From Acetobacter suratthaniensis (lineage in GTDB: Bacteria > Pseudomonadota > Alphaproteobacteria > Acetobacterales > Acetobacteraceae), in the NCBI RefSeq assembly GCF_017377745.1, contig NZ_JAFVMG010000017.1:1-59130 (forward strand): DNA of 59,130 bases. The letters run 5' to 3'. The stretch's first letter is position 1. Every line of letters starts with the position of its first letter. The position numbers and the translations under genes are program-made. Positions 17,184 through 25,592 of this stretch are shown one piece after another. The notes beneath the pieces were generated by a model, which was given only the letters and a program-made list of their open reading frames with translations, did not search any database and was not told where the DNA came from.

Positions 17184-18506
17184 TCACCCCGCCACAAGCG
17201 GCGTTGCTGCCAGCGCCGCAGGCTCGGGGCCACCGGTCGCCCAGTCCAGCAGTTCGACCGTATGCACGAAAGGAATACCCACTTCACCCGCAAGCTGGGT
17301 CATGCAGCCAATGTTACCGCTGGCGGCAACCTGCGCATTAACCGAGCGGATATTACGTACCTTGCGCTCCTTGAGCTGCCCGGCGATATCTGGCTGGAGC
17401 AGGTTGTACGTGCCCGCCGAACCACAGCACAGATACCCCTCCGGCACATCAAGCACCGTAAAACCAGCAGAACGCAGAAGGTCTTTTGGCTGGTTAATAA
17501 TACGCTGCCCATGCTGCATGGAACAGGCTGAGTGATAGACAACCCGCAGGCCAGCAGGCTGTGTGGCAGGCATCAGTCCGATTTCAGTCATGAATTCACT
17601 GATATCGCGCGCCATAGCCGAAACCCGCGCAGCCTTGTCCGCCCATTGCGGGTCAAGGCGCATCGCATGCCCATAAGCCTTGACCGAAGTACCACAGCCC
17701 GAAGTGTTGATAATGACGGCATCAAGCCCTTCCGGGCCATCGGCCTCACGCAGCCAGGCATCAATATTGGCCTTGACCAATGGCAGCGCCTTATCTTCAG
17801 CCCCCATATGCTCAGCAGGAGCGCCACAGCAGCCCGAACCCCGCGCCACAACAACCTCAACCCCATGACGCTGGAGCAGGCGGATGGTCGCTTCGTTAAT
17901 GGCGGTATCAAGGGCTGTCTGCACACAGCCATTCAGCAACGCCACCCGCTTGCGCCGTGTCGTGCCGGGCTTGACGGTAAAAGTCTGGGGCCGGTCAACA
18001 GGGCTGGGTGCGGGCAGAGGCTTGGCAGGCACCATATCCATCATGGCGCGCAGCGTGCCTGAAAACAGGCCCCGCGCAGGCCGTGCCAGACGCCCCAGCG
18101 CAATGGCCTTACGGAACAGCCCGGCATTGGGCAACAGCCTGATAAGGCTTTCACGCACAATGCGCTGGAACAGCGGACGGCGGTAATGCTGCTCCACATA
18201 TTCCCGTCCGTGCGCGATCAGCTTTGAATACTCCACCCCGGATGGGCAGATCGCCTCACAGGCCAGACAGGTCAGGCAGCGATCCAGATGCTCGACCGTG
18301 CGGTCATCCGGTGCGCCTCCTTTTTCATACATCCCCTTAATCAGGAAAATACGACCGCGTGGGCTATCATTTTCCTCGTGCTTTACAGCATAGGTGGGGC
18401 AGCGCGACAGGCAGACGCCGCAATGCACGCAGTTACCGATAATCTCTTTCGCCAGTTTGATATTGGCATCCGCATCCTGCGCGGCCTGGGGAATATGGCT
18501 GAGCAT
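17184..18506 (-). CDS. glcF: Glycolate oxidase iron-sulfur subunit
   Basis: 440 residues. GlcF carries electrons from the GlcD flavin site. Two ferredoxin motifs sit at the N-terminus: CVHCGVCLSRCP (Cys26, 29, 32, 36) and CLTCLACEAICP (Cys77, 80, 83, 87). The C-terminal half has two CCG domains: GCCGAPAEHMG, and CCGSAGTYNL near the end. The order glcD-glcE-glcF with gaps of 20 and 10 bases matches enterobacterial glc operons. The complex is associated with the inner face of the membrane and oxidises glycolate, and often D-lactate, into the quinone pool. Confidence 0.94.
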   Translation of the reverse strand: MLSHIPQAAQDADANIKLAKEIIGNCVHCGVCLSRCPTYAVKHEENDSPRGRIFLIKGMYEKGGAPDDRTVEHLDRCLTCLACEAICPSGVEYSKLIAHGREYVEQHYRRPLFQRIVRESLIRLLPNAGLFRKAIALGRLARPARGLFSGTLRAMMDMVPAKPLPAPSPVDRPQTFTVKPGTTRRKRVALLNGCVQTALDTAINEATIRLLQRHGVEVVVARGSGCCGAPAEHMGAEDKALPLVKANIDAWLREADGPEGLDAVIINTSGCGTSVKAYGHAMRLDPQWADKAARVSAMARDISEFMTEIGLMPATQPAGLRVVYHSACSMQHGQRIINQPKDLLRSAGFTVLDVPEGYLCCGSAGTYNLLQPDIAGQLKERKVRNIRSVNAQVAASGNIGCMTQLAGEVGIPFVHTVELLDWATGGPEPAALAATPLVAG

Positions 18507-18516
18507 TGCGCGTCTC

Positions 18517-19716
18517 CTATGCCTGTACCGTCATGCGACCGGGATTAAAAATACCTGCGGGGTCAAAGGCTGTCCGCGTGCGCTGCTCCAGTGCGGCAAC
18601 ACCGGCCGCCACGGGCGGAAAGGCCCCAAACTGGCTACGTATGGCATCCGGCGCACGCAGGATCATGGAACGCGCACCGATTTTTTCAGCCATTTTGCGA
18701 TAACGCAGCACATCCACTTCCGGCTGTACACCACGCATAGTGGAAAAAACCACACCCCCTGCCCAGTCCACAAAAAAGCGGTTGATACAACCAGCCCTGC
18801 GGGCTTCATCCACAAAAGCGGGCATGGCGGTGGCGGGTAGATTAACACGCCAGACCAGTTCATCCGCTTTGGGCGTCAGGCATGACAGTTCGCGGATTTC
18901 ACGCCACAAAGCCTGACTTTCCTCCTGCTCGAGCACACGCGGCGGCGTAGGCAGCAGGGCTTCCAGCACCTGATGATTACCCGCGACACCGGGCGCGGTA
19001 CCCTCCACCCGGATAATAACCTCGCAGCGGCCATCTGCACCCACACGGCGGGCCAGTCCACCAACGCCCAAGGGTAACGCACGGATTTTTTCAAACAGGG
19101 CGCGATCATCTTCCAGCGTGCGTGCGGGCAGCACAAGCGTCAGTTCCGCACGCGGGGCGGGCAATACTTTGAGGGTAACGCTCGTCAGCACCGCCAGCGT
19201 ACCACAGGCACCTGTCACCAGCTTGCTCAGATCATAGCCGGTCACATTTTTCATGGTGCGGCCACCGGCCTTGAACACGTCACCCTGACCGTTCACCCCT
19301 TCTACCCCCAGCACGAAGTCGCGCACGGCGCCACTAAGGATACGCCGTGGACCAGACAGCGCCGTGGCCACGGCCCCGCCGACCGTACTGCGCTGGGCAT
19401 CGGTTCCATAAAGACCGGTATAACGCGGTGGTTCGAAGGGCAAATACTGGCCTTTGGCCGCCAGCATATGCTCAAGCTCATCCAGCGTCAGCCCAACCCC
19501 TGTGCGGATCACCAGATCTTCGGGGTCGTAAAACGCGATCTGATCCAGCCCACCAAGCGCCAGAGTGCGATCGGCTTTAACCGGATTACCAAAACCCGAC
19601 CGGGTGCCATTGCCTGTCACCGCCAGTGTCTGCCCGGCAGCGGCGGCATCCATAACGATGTCCGCTACATCCTGTGTGCTGGCAGGCCGCAGGCATACCG
19701 TCTCTGTCTGTGTCAT
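18517..19716 (-). CDS. glcE: Glycolate oxidase FAD-binding subunit
   Basis: 399 residues. A GlcE-type protein with an FAD_binding_4 (VAO/PCMH) domain: AVTGNGTRSGFGNPV near 33-47 binds the FAD pyrophosphate, DLVIRTGVGLTLDEL and the AGGRTMKNVTGYDLSKL segment are family landmarks. GlcE is required with GlcD and GlcF for glycolate oxidation in E. coli, although GlcD is thought to hold the main active site. It ends FDPAGIFNPGRM, the usual terminus of this flavoprotein group. It lies 20 bases behind glcD and 10 bases before glcF. Confidence 0.93.
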   Translation of the reverse strand: MTQTETVCLRPASTQDVADIVMDAAAAGQTLAVTGNGTRSGFGNPVKADRTLALGGLDQIAFYDPEDLVIRTGVGLTLDELEHMLAAKGQYLPFEPPRYTGLYGTDAQRSTVGGAVATALSGPRRILSGAVRDFVLGVEGVNGQGDVFKAGGRTMKNVTGYDLSKLVTGACGTLAVLTSVTLKVLPAPRAELTLVLPARTLEDDRALFEKIRALPLGVGGLARRVGADGRCEVIIRVEGTAPGVAGNHQVLEALLPTPPRVLEQEESQALWREIRELSCLTPKADELVWRVNLPATAMPAFVDEARRAGCINRFFVDWAGGVVFSTMRGVQPEVDVLRYRKMAEKIGARSMILRAPDAIRSQFGAFPPVAAGVAALEQRTRTAFDPAGIFNPGRMTVQA

Positions 19717-19736
19717 GTCAGAAAACTCCGCCTCGC

Positions 19737-21230
19737 TCAGAAACGCGGGATGTCAGGGAAACGAATGGCACCATTCCGCACATGCATGCGCCCGAACTCG
19801 GCACAGCGGCATGCTGTGGGAAACACCTTACCGGGATTGAGCAATTCAGCCGGGTCGAACGCGCATTTGACCATCTGCTGCTGGTTCAGGTCGATGTCGG
19901 TAAACTGGTGTGTCATCAGGTCACGTTTTTCAACGCCCACCCCGTGCTCACCACTCAGCACACCGCCAGCATCCACGCAGGCAATCAGCACATCGGCTCC
20001 AAAAGCCTCGGCTTTTTCAAGATCGCCGGGCTTGGCTGCATCATACATAATGATCGGGTGCAGATTGCCATCCCCCGCATGGAAGCAGTTCGCGTAATCC
20101 AGCCCGTATTTGACCGACATATCAGCCATTTTATTCAGCACTTCAGGCAGCTTGTTACGCGGGATGGTGCCATCCGTGCAGTAATAATCCGGGCAGAGCT
20201 TGCCAATAGCCGAGAACGCCAGCTTGCGGCTGCTCCAGATTCTCTGGCGTTCCTCTTCCGTGGTGCTGACCTTGGTTTCAATCGCGCCCTGGTTACGGGC
20301 CACGTCGCTGACAACATCCACCAGCGCATCCACCTCCACGGCGGTGCCATCGAGTTCGCACAGCAGAAGGGCAGCCGTATTGCTGTCGAATGTCTCGCGG
20401 ATCAGCACGGACACGGCATCCAGCACCTTACGGTCCATGAATTCCAGACCTGCGGGAATAATCCCGGCCCCGACAATAGCCCCTACACAGGCGCAGGCTT
20501 CCTCCACGGATGGAAAGCTCATGGAAATCACGCGTGCGACTTCAGGCACCGGCTCCAGCCGGACGGCAATTTCCGTCACCATGGCCAAAAGCCCTTCCGA
20601 GCCTGTCAGCACGCCCATCAGATCCATTTCGCCTTCTGCGGCGCCCAGATAGGCACCGCCAAGGCGAATGATCTCGCCCGTCATCAGCACGGCCTCAAGC
20701 CCGAGGATATGGTTGGCCGTCACGCCGTATTTCAGGCAATGCACGCCCCCGGCATTTTCCGCCACATTGCCACCAATGGTCGAAATAAGCTGGCTGGAAG
20801 GGTCGGGCATGTAACACAGCCCAAGATGCTGCACCGCTTCGCTGATCTTGATATTAGGCACGCCGGGTTGCACCCGTGCCACACGGTTGGGAGCATCCAC
20901 TTCCAGCACGTTACACAGGCGCGATGTCACCAGCAGAATGCCATCTTCCAGCGGCAGAGCACCGCCCGAAAGCGATGTGCCCGAACCGCGCGGCACGACC
21001 TTAACCCCTCTTTCGTGACAGAATCGCAGGATCTGCTGCACTTCTGCTGCTGAGCCGGGCAGCACCACCAGCAGGGGCATGGCCATGTAGGCCGTAATGC
21101 CATCGCACTGATAAGGCCGCCTTTCAGCCTCATCAGAGATAACCCACTCCTGTCCGACAATCTGGCGCAGCGCCACCGCCAGAGCCTCGCGCTGGTTCAT
21201 AATGGCCTGACTGGGCTCGGGCATCTGCAT
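19737..21230 (-). CDS. glcD: Glycolate oxidase catalytic flavoprotein subunit
   Basis: 497 residues from the ATG at 21230, which has GGAAGAG 8 bases upstream; the frame extends further but without a ribosome site. E. coli GlcD has 499. FAD_binding_4 lies at about 55-195, with VVPRGSGTSLSGGALP contacting FAD and STIGGNVAENAGG a second landmark. The FAD-oxidase C-domain carries HAGDGNLHP and SGEHGVG, which bring the active-site histidines. GlcD oxidises 2-hydroxy acids. It is the first gene of a six-gene minus-strand run (glcDEF-lutABC) and is divergent from a LysR gene. Confidence 0.95.
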   Translation of the reverse strand: MQMPEPSQAIMNQREALAVALRQIVGQEWVISDEAERRPYQCDGITAYMAMPLLVVLPGSAAEVQQILRFCHERGVKVVPRGSGTSLSGGALPLEDGILLVTSRLCNVLEVDAPNRVARVQPGVPNIKISEAVQHLGLCYMPDPSSQLISTIGGNVAENAGGVHCLKYGVTANHILGLEAVLMTGEIIRLGGAYLGAAEGEMDLMGVLTGSEGLLAMVTEIAVRLEPVPEVARVISMSFPSVEEACACVGAIVGAGIIPAGLEFMDRKVLDAVSVLIRETFDSNTAALLLCELDGTAVEVDALVDVVSDVARNQGAIETKVSTTEEERQRIWSSRKLAFSAIGKLCPDYYCTDGTIPRNKLPEVLNKMADMSVKYGLDYANCFHAGDGNLHPIIMYDAAKPGDLEKAEAFGADVLIACVDAGGVLSGEHGVGVEKRDLMTHQFTDIDLNQQQMVKCAFDPAELLNPGKVFPTACRCAEFGRMHVRNGAIRFPDIPRF

Positions 21231-21468
21231 TGCGTCATCTCTTCCGTTCTGAACCGCCACAGGGCACAAAAGGGAAAACGACACGACGCTTTCCCCGCAC
21301 CTGCCCCCGGTTCGGTTACAGTCTACATTTTGCCATGACAAACGAAATATCACAGCCGGATCAGCATGCCAGCCAGCCGCCCGTCCATGCCGCGCTTTTG
21401 ATATAACAAGAACGTTCCGCCTGCCACTATATCTTCAAGACAACTGCCATATGCTATACGTATGGGTC
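21231..21468. promoter_or_regulatory. Divergent promoter region glcD / lysR-type gene
   Basis: 238 bases that must hold the promoters of the glc-lut run and of the regulator. An imperfect dyad CCATA (21447-21451) / TATGG (21461-21465) enclosing ATACGTAT lies just before the LysR start and could be part of a T-N11-A type site. I could not place convincing -35/-10 pairs. Confidence 0.35.
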
Positions 21469-22401
21469 ATGGATATCAGGCATCTGCGCTACTTCGTTAC
21501 CGTGGCCGAACATGGCAGCATCACCCGCGCAGCCGAAGCGCTGGGCATGGAACAACCCCCGCTCAGCCAACAGATCCGCCAGATGGAACGCGACCTGAGC
21601 GTGGTTCTGTTCGAGCGCCAGACGCGCGGTGTAAGGCTGACGGATATTGGACAGGCTCTCCTCCCCCGCGCCCGCACAATCCTTGACCTGCAAACCCAGT
21701 TTCTTTCCACGGCGCAGGAACTCGCACGCGGCGAAGCCGGGCATATCCGCATGGGGTTGGCCGGGGCGGTCCCCCTGCTGCCCGTCATTCCGCTGACAAT
21801 TCGCCGTTTTCGGGAAATGGCGCCCAATGTCACGCTCTCGCTGGAAGAAAGCAACACTCCCGCCCTATGCGCCGCCCTGCATGACCATGCGGTTGATCTG
21901 GCTATTATCCGCCCCCCGGCCCCCAACCCGGCGCGCCTTTCGGTTTTTCATTTGCTGGATGAGCCAACCGTTATCGCCCTACCGCGCGGGCACAGGCTGA
22001 CAACCTGCCCGGTCATCAGCCTTGATATGGTGGCTGATGAGCCTCTGATCATTTTCGCGCGAGAACTGGGGCCGGGTTTTCATGATGCCATTCTCTCCGC
22101 CTATCAGTCGGCGGGAGTAACACCCGTCATCGGGCAACAAGCCCCCCAGATCGCGGGTACGGTGCCTTTGGTAGCGGCAGGGTTGGGGGTAAGTGTCGTA
22201 CCGCGCTCACTCAGCCAGATTCATACGGGCGGGGTGACATTTCATGGCATCAGCGCACCGGCACCGCGCGCGACACTGGCGGTAGCCATACGGGCAGGAC
22301 AGAACATGCCGCTCGTAACCCGGCTGGTTCATGTTCTGCGCAGCGCCTGCAAGGCATGGGAAAAACGGCTTGTTGCCGAATCGTTTTTCGAAACGGAATG
22401 A
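21469..22401 (+). CDS. LysR-family transcriptional regulator
   Basis: 310 residues from the ATG at 21469 (MDIRHLRYFVTVAEHGS), the normal LysR beginning; an in-frame ATG at 21451 adds six residues. The winged helix-turn-helix covers 1-60 (SITRAAEALGMEQPPLSQQI and LFERQTRGVRLTDIG). The rest is the two-lobe effector-binding domain. It is divergent from glcD, so control of the glycolate/lactate genes is the simplest inference; classical glc operons use a GntR-type activator instead. Its TGA and the TGA of rlmH form the palindrome TGATCA, so the two convergent genes abut with no spacer. Confidence 0.87.
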   Translation: MDIRHLRYFVTVAEHGSITRAAEALGMEQPPLSQQIRQMERDLSVVLFERQTRGVRLTDIGQALLPRARTILDLQTQFLSTAQELARGEAGHIRMGLAGAVPLLPVIPLTIRRFREMAPNVTLSLEESNTPALCAALHDHAVDLAIIRPPAPNPARLSVFHLLDEPTVIALPRGHRLTTCPVISLDMVADEPLIIFARELGPGFHDAILSAYQSAGVTPVIGQQAPQIAGTVPLVAAGLGVSVVPRSLSQIHTGGVTFHGISAPAPRATLAVAIRAGQNMPLVTRLVHVLRSACKAWEKRLVAESFFETE

Positions 22402-22857
22402 TCAGGGACGGCCAGACCGATGGTAGGGATGACCCGCCATAATGGCCTGTGCACGATAAATCTGCTCCACCAGCATAATGCGCACAAGCATATGCGGCCA
22501 TGTCAGTGCGCCGAGCGAAAGCGCGGCATCCGCCCGATGGAGCACGGAGGCATCCAGCCCCTCTGCCCCGCCAATGACAAAACAGGGCGGACGGGCATCG
22601 GCCATCCAGCCCTGCATGGCACTAGCCAGTGCCGGGCTGCCCCATGACTGCCCGCCCTCATCCAGCGCCAGCACAAAGCTGTTCGCCGGGCAGGCGGCCA
22701 GAATGGCCTGCGCTTCACGCCGCTTGATTTCGTCAGGACTGCCCCGGCCATCGGGCAGTTCTACAATATCAAGGGCGGGGCGCAGCCGTTTGCGGTAGCG
22801 TTCCACCAGTGCCAGTTCGGCTTTGTCCTTCATACGGCCCACAGCCACAAGCCGCAT
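22402..22857 (-). CDS. rlmH: 23S rRNA (pseudouridine1915-N3)-methyltransferase
   Basis: 151 residues. RlmH methylates pseudouridine 1915 in helix 69 of 23S rRNA on the assembled 70S ribosome, using SAM. It is a small SPOUT enzyme with a trefoil knot. Landmarks are LDEGGQSWGSPALA, FVIGGAEGLDA and the C-terminal LVEQIYRAQAIMAGHPYH that forms the SAM site. The gene lies 40 bases after rsfS, a pairing conserved in many bacteria. Confidence 0.95.
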   Translation of the reverse strand: MRLVAVGRMKDKAELALVERYRKRLRPALDIVELPDGRGSPDEIKRREAQAILAACPANSFVLALDEGGQSWGSPALASAMQGWMADARPPCFVIGGAEGLDASVLHRADAALSLGALTWPHMLVRIMLVEQIYRAQAIMAGHPYHRSGRP

Positions 22858-22897
22858 CAGTCTTTCCCTCTGGCACGCAAAACACCACCACGTGGTG

Positions 22898-23443
22898 TCA
22901 AAGCCGGGTTACGCTATCTTCGTTGCTGTCATCCAGCTCAGCGCCCCACATCTTTTCCAGCCCATACATCGCGCGGGATTCGGGCTTGAACAGATGCACG
23001 ACAATATCACCTGTATCGAGCAGCACCCAGTCGGAGCCATTCGCCCCTTCCACCAGCACGCGCTTGATCCCGATCTCACGCAATTTGCGCTCGATATGCT
23101 GGGCCATGGCGGCAATCTGCCGGTCTGCCAGACCTGTAGCAATCACCATCCGATCGGCAAAGGATGCACGACCAGCCAGGTCAATCACGACAATATCTTC
23201 CGCCTTGTCGTCATCCAGACTGGCCGTAATGATCGCAAGCGACTGCTCAAGCAGGTCAGGCGCCACCACAGCGCGCTTGGCGCGGGTTTTCGGCCCTGCG
23301 GCCGCAGCCTTTTTGCGTACCGAACCCGGTGCAGCAGCCGCACCGGACACGGCGGCACGGGAAGGAGCCGCCTTCTCCGCCCGACTGGAGGCGGTAGACG
23401 AACGGGGGCGTGCCGGAGTATCGGCGGGGGGCTTCTTGGCTAT
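22898..23443 (-). CDS. rsfS: Ribosomal silencing factor RsfS, probably starting at an AUA codon
   Basis: RsfS binds ribosomal protein uL14 and blocks subunit joining when nutrients run low. The conserved domain (LAIITASLDDDKAEDIVVIDLAGRASFADRM in outline, SDWVLLDTGDIVVHLF, WGAEL) fills the C-terminal 115 residues. The first standard start in frame is a GTG at 23350 with no purine-rich site before it. Thirty-one codons further up, ATA-GCC-AAG-AAG at 23443 follows an AGGAG with a 7-base spacer, exactly where a start is expected, and overlaps the nadD TAG as ATAG. From there the product has about 181 residues with a Lys/Pro/Ala-rich N-tail. If AUA is not used, the CDS is 22898-23350 (150 residues). 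Confidence 0.85.
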   Translation of the reverse strand: MAKKPPADTPARPRSSTASSRAEKAAPSRAAVSGAAAAPGSVRKKAAAAGPKTRAKRAVVAPDLLEQSLAIITASLDDDKAEDIVVIDLAGRASFADRMVIATGLADRQIAAMAQHIERKLREIGIKRVLVEGANGSDWVLLDTGDIVVHLFKPESRAMYGLEKMWGAELDDSNEDSVTRL

Positions 23444-24159
23444 GACTGTTCTCCTGTCTTCTGCCCATCCTGCCCTGCCGTGGAGCGTGTGCTAGCGGGA
23501 AAACCGCCGCGTTTTCGGATGGCCGTTGCTGATATACTGTTTTGTGCCCCTGCAAGGAAAGCCCATGCCGGGGGAGAAAGTAACGCAAGGGCACACGCCC
23601 TGCGCGCAGGCACCCGCCAGCGTGCCATAACCTGACCGGCGGCCCCGTTGAGAGCGGGCGCGTTCTGCCCCGGTCGCGGAAACACCGCTATGGGCAGATC
23701 ATGCACCAGAACGCGCCAGCGTTTCCAGCGTGGCAGTGAGGCGAGGCCATCTGCCCCCATAAGCCAGACAAAATGCACATGCGGAAAACGCCGCCGCAAC
23801 AGCCCAACCGTATCCACCGTATAGCGGCTACCGAGTCGGGCTTCTATATCTGTCGCCACAATTCTGCGGCCGTCAGCCAGAGTGCGGGCCGTAGCCATCC
23901 GGCTTTCAAACGCCGCCATAGCCTGCCCGGCCTTGAGCGGATTCCCCGGCGAGACCATAAGCCACACCTGATCCAGCCCCAAAGCCGCCAAGGCGCGACG
24001 TGCTATGGCCCGGTGCCACAGATGCCCGGGGTTAAAAGACCCCCCAAGCAGGCCAATACGACCCCGCCGCCCATCCCCCCATGTGGGAATAGACGCCCCT
24101 GCGGTATCCGGCACACAAAGAGAGGACACGTTCGAAAGCATCTCCACTCCCTGCCGCAT
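23440..24159 (-). CDS. nadD: Nicotinate-nucleotide adenylyltransferase
   Basis: 239 residues from 24159; the ATG at 24141 has a better ribosome site (GGGAG) and is a good alternative. NadD joins NaMN and ATP to form NaAD in NAD synthesis. GLLGGSFNPGH begins the nucleotidyltransferase fold, and ISATAIRKR near the end is the ISxxxxR motif. The usual (T/H)xGH active-site motif reads HLWH here, with Trp in the place of Gly. WLMGADGLASLPRWKRW is the normal mid-domain segment. The C-terminus beyond ISATAIRKR is a low-complexity tail. The order nadD-rsfS-rlmH is a common housekeeping set. Confidence 0.92.
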   Translation of the reverse strand: MRQGVEMLSNVSSLCVPDTAGASIPTWGDGRRGRIGLLGGSFNPGHLWHRAIARRALAALGLDQVWLMVSPGNPLKAGQAMAAFESRMATARTLADGRRIVATDIEARLGSRYTVDTVGLLRRRFPHVHFVWLMGADGLASLPRWKRWRVLVHDLPIAVFPRPGQNAPALNGAAGQVMARWRVPARRACALALLSPPAWAFLAGAQNSISATAIRKRGGFPASTRSTAGQDGQKTGEQS

Positions 24160-24196
24160 GGCGCGCCTGCCCCGGTTGTTCGCCGAGGCTACGCGC

Positions 24197-25510
24197 TCAG
24201 GCCCGAACCTGACCGTTGCCGATCACTTCGTAACGGAAGGTCGTAAGCTGCTCCACGCCCACGGGGCCACGTGCATGGAAACGCCCCGTGGCAATGCCGA
24301 TTTCGGCCCCGAACCCGAACTCTCCGCCATCGCAGAACTGGGTGGAAGCGTTCCACATCACCACCGCGCTGGAAACGCCGTTCATGAAACGGATCGCGAC
24401 ACCCTCATCCGATGTCACAATGGCTTCGGTGTGGGATGAGCCAAACTGCGCGATGTGGTCAAGCGCGCTTTCAACCCCATCCACCACCGCAACACTCAGT
24501 TCCGCATCAAGCCATTCGGTCGCGAAATCTTCGTCTGTCGCGGCGGGCAGTTCAGGCACAATGGCGCGTGCGCGTTCATCCGCATGGAAAACGCAGCCTT
24601 TCTCGGCCAGATCAGCCACGATCTGCGGCAGCAGGGACGGCGCAATGGCGGAGTCGATCAGCAGGGTTTCGGTCGCACCGCAAATCCCCACGCGCCGCAT
24701 CTTGGCATTGAGCACAATACGGCGCGCCATAGCCGGGTCTGCCGCAGCATGCACATAGGTGTGGCACAGCCCTTCCGCATGGGCGAGCACGGGCACACGG
24801 GCCTCCGCCTGCACCCGCTCGACCAGCGAACGCCCGCCGCGCGGAATAATCAGGTCAACCAGCCCGGCAGCCCCCAGCATATCGGCCACATGCCGCCTGT
24901 CCGCATCCGGGGCGATCTGCACCGCATCCTCAGGCAGACCGGCGGCCCGGAGGCCAGCCTGCACCGCAGCATGGATGGCACGCGCGCTATGCAGGCTTTC
25001 AGACCCGCCACGCAGCAGAACCGCATTACCGGATTTGATGCACAGGCCCGCAGCATCGGCCCCGACATTGGGGCGGCTTTCGTAAATAACACCAATCACC
25101 CCGACCGGCGTTGCCACACGGCGAATACGCAGGCCGTTGGGCCGCGTCCATTCCTCCATGACCTGCCCAACGGGGTCAGGCAGATCCGCGATGGCTTCAA
25201 GCCCTTCCGCCATAGCCTCTACCCGCTCGGGGGTAAGGGTCAGGCGGTCACGGAAGGCGGCTGTCGCGGTGGACGCGTCAAGATCACGAGCATTGGCCTC
25301 CAGAATGGCTGGGGCCATTTCACGCAGGGCAGCCGCAGCCGCCCAGAGCGCCTTGTCTCGATCAGAGGAAGAACTCTGCGCCAACACCCGCGACGCCTGT
25401 CGGGCGCGGCGGGCAAGTGCAATCATCGGCCCCGCATCCGGCGAACCGTTCCCCTGAACAGGTACGATCCCTTGCGCCACATGCTGCAGACTGTCTCCCT
25501 CCGTGATCAT
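24197..25510 (-). CDS. proA: Glutamate-5-semialdehyde dehydrogenase (gamma-glutamyl phosphate reductase)
   Basis: 437 residues. ProA reduces gamma-glutamyl phosphate to glutamate semialdehyde with NADPH, the second step of proline synthesis. It has the aldehyde-dehydrogenase fold: GVIGVIYESRPNV for cofactor binding, KSGNAVLLRGGSES, LIIPRGG, and the catalytic Cys in RVGICGATETLL. TSDEGVAIRFMNGVSSA and GEFGFGAEIGI are typical late motifs. The first 25 residues are not conserved in the family, so a later start is possible. It sits 37 bases before nadD; proB is not in the window. Confidence 0.95.
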   Translation of the reverse strand: MITEGDSLQHVAQGIVPVQGNGSPDAGPMIALARRARQASRVLAQSSSSDRDKALWAAAAALREMAPAILEANARDLDASTATAAFRDRLTLTPERVEAMAEGLEAIADLPDPVGQVMEEWTRPNGLRIRRVATPVGVIGVIYESRPNVGADAAGLCIKSGNAVLLRGGSESLHSARAIHAAVQAGLRAAGLPEDAVQIAPDADRRHVADMLGAAGLVDLIIPRGGRSLVERVQAEARVPVLAHAEGLCHTYVHAAADPAMARRIVLNAKMRRVGICGATETLLIDSAIAPSLLPQIVADLAEKGCVFHADERARAIVPELPAATDEDFATEWLDAELSVAVVDGVESALDHIAQFGSSHTEAIVTSDEGVAIRFMNGVSSAVVMWNASTQFCDGGEFGFGAEIGIATGRFHARGPVGVEQLTTFRYEVIGNGQVRA

Positions 25511-25592
25511 GACGGTGTTCCTATCTCCATTTCAATTTGGCGGACCGCACCCTGCGGCCCTGTTCCAGTAAAATTAAATAAGGCTACGCGCT

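Noticed and set aside
19674..21053. Plus-strand ORF of 459 codons
   Set aside because: It is antisense to glcD, whose motifs and length are clear; the product is His/Gln-rich and has no domain.
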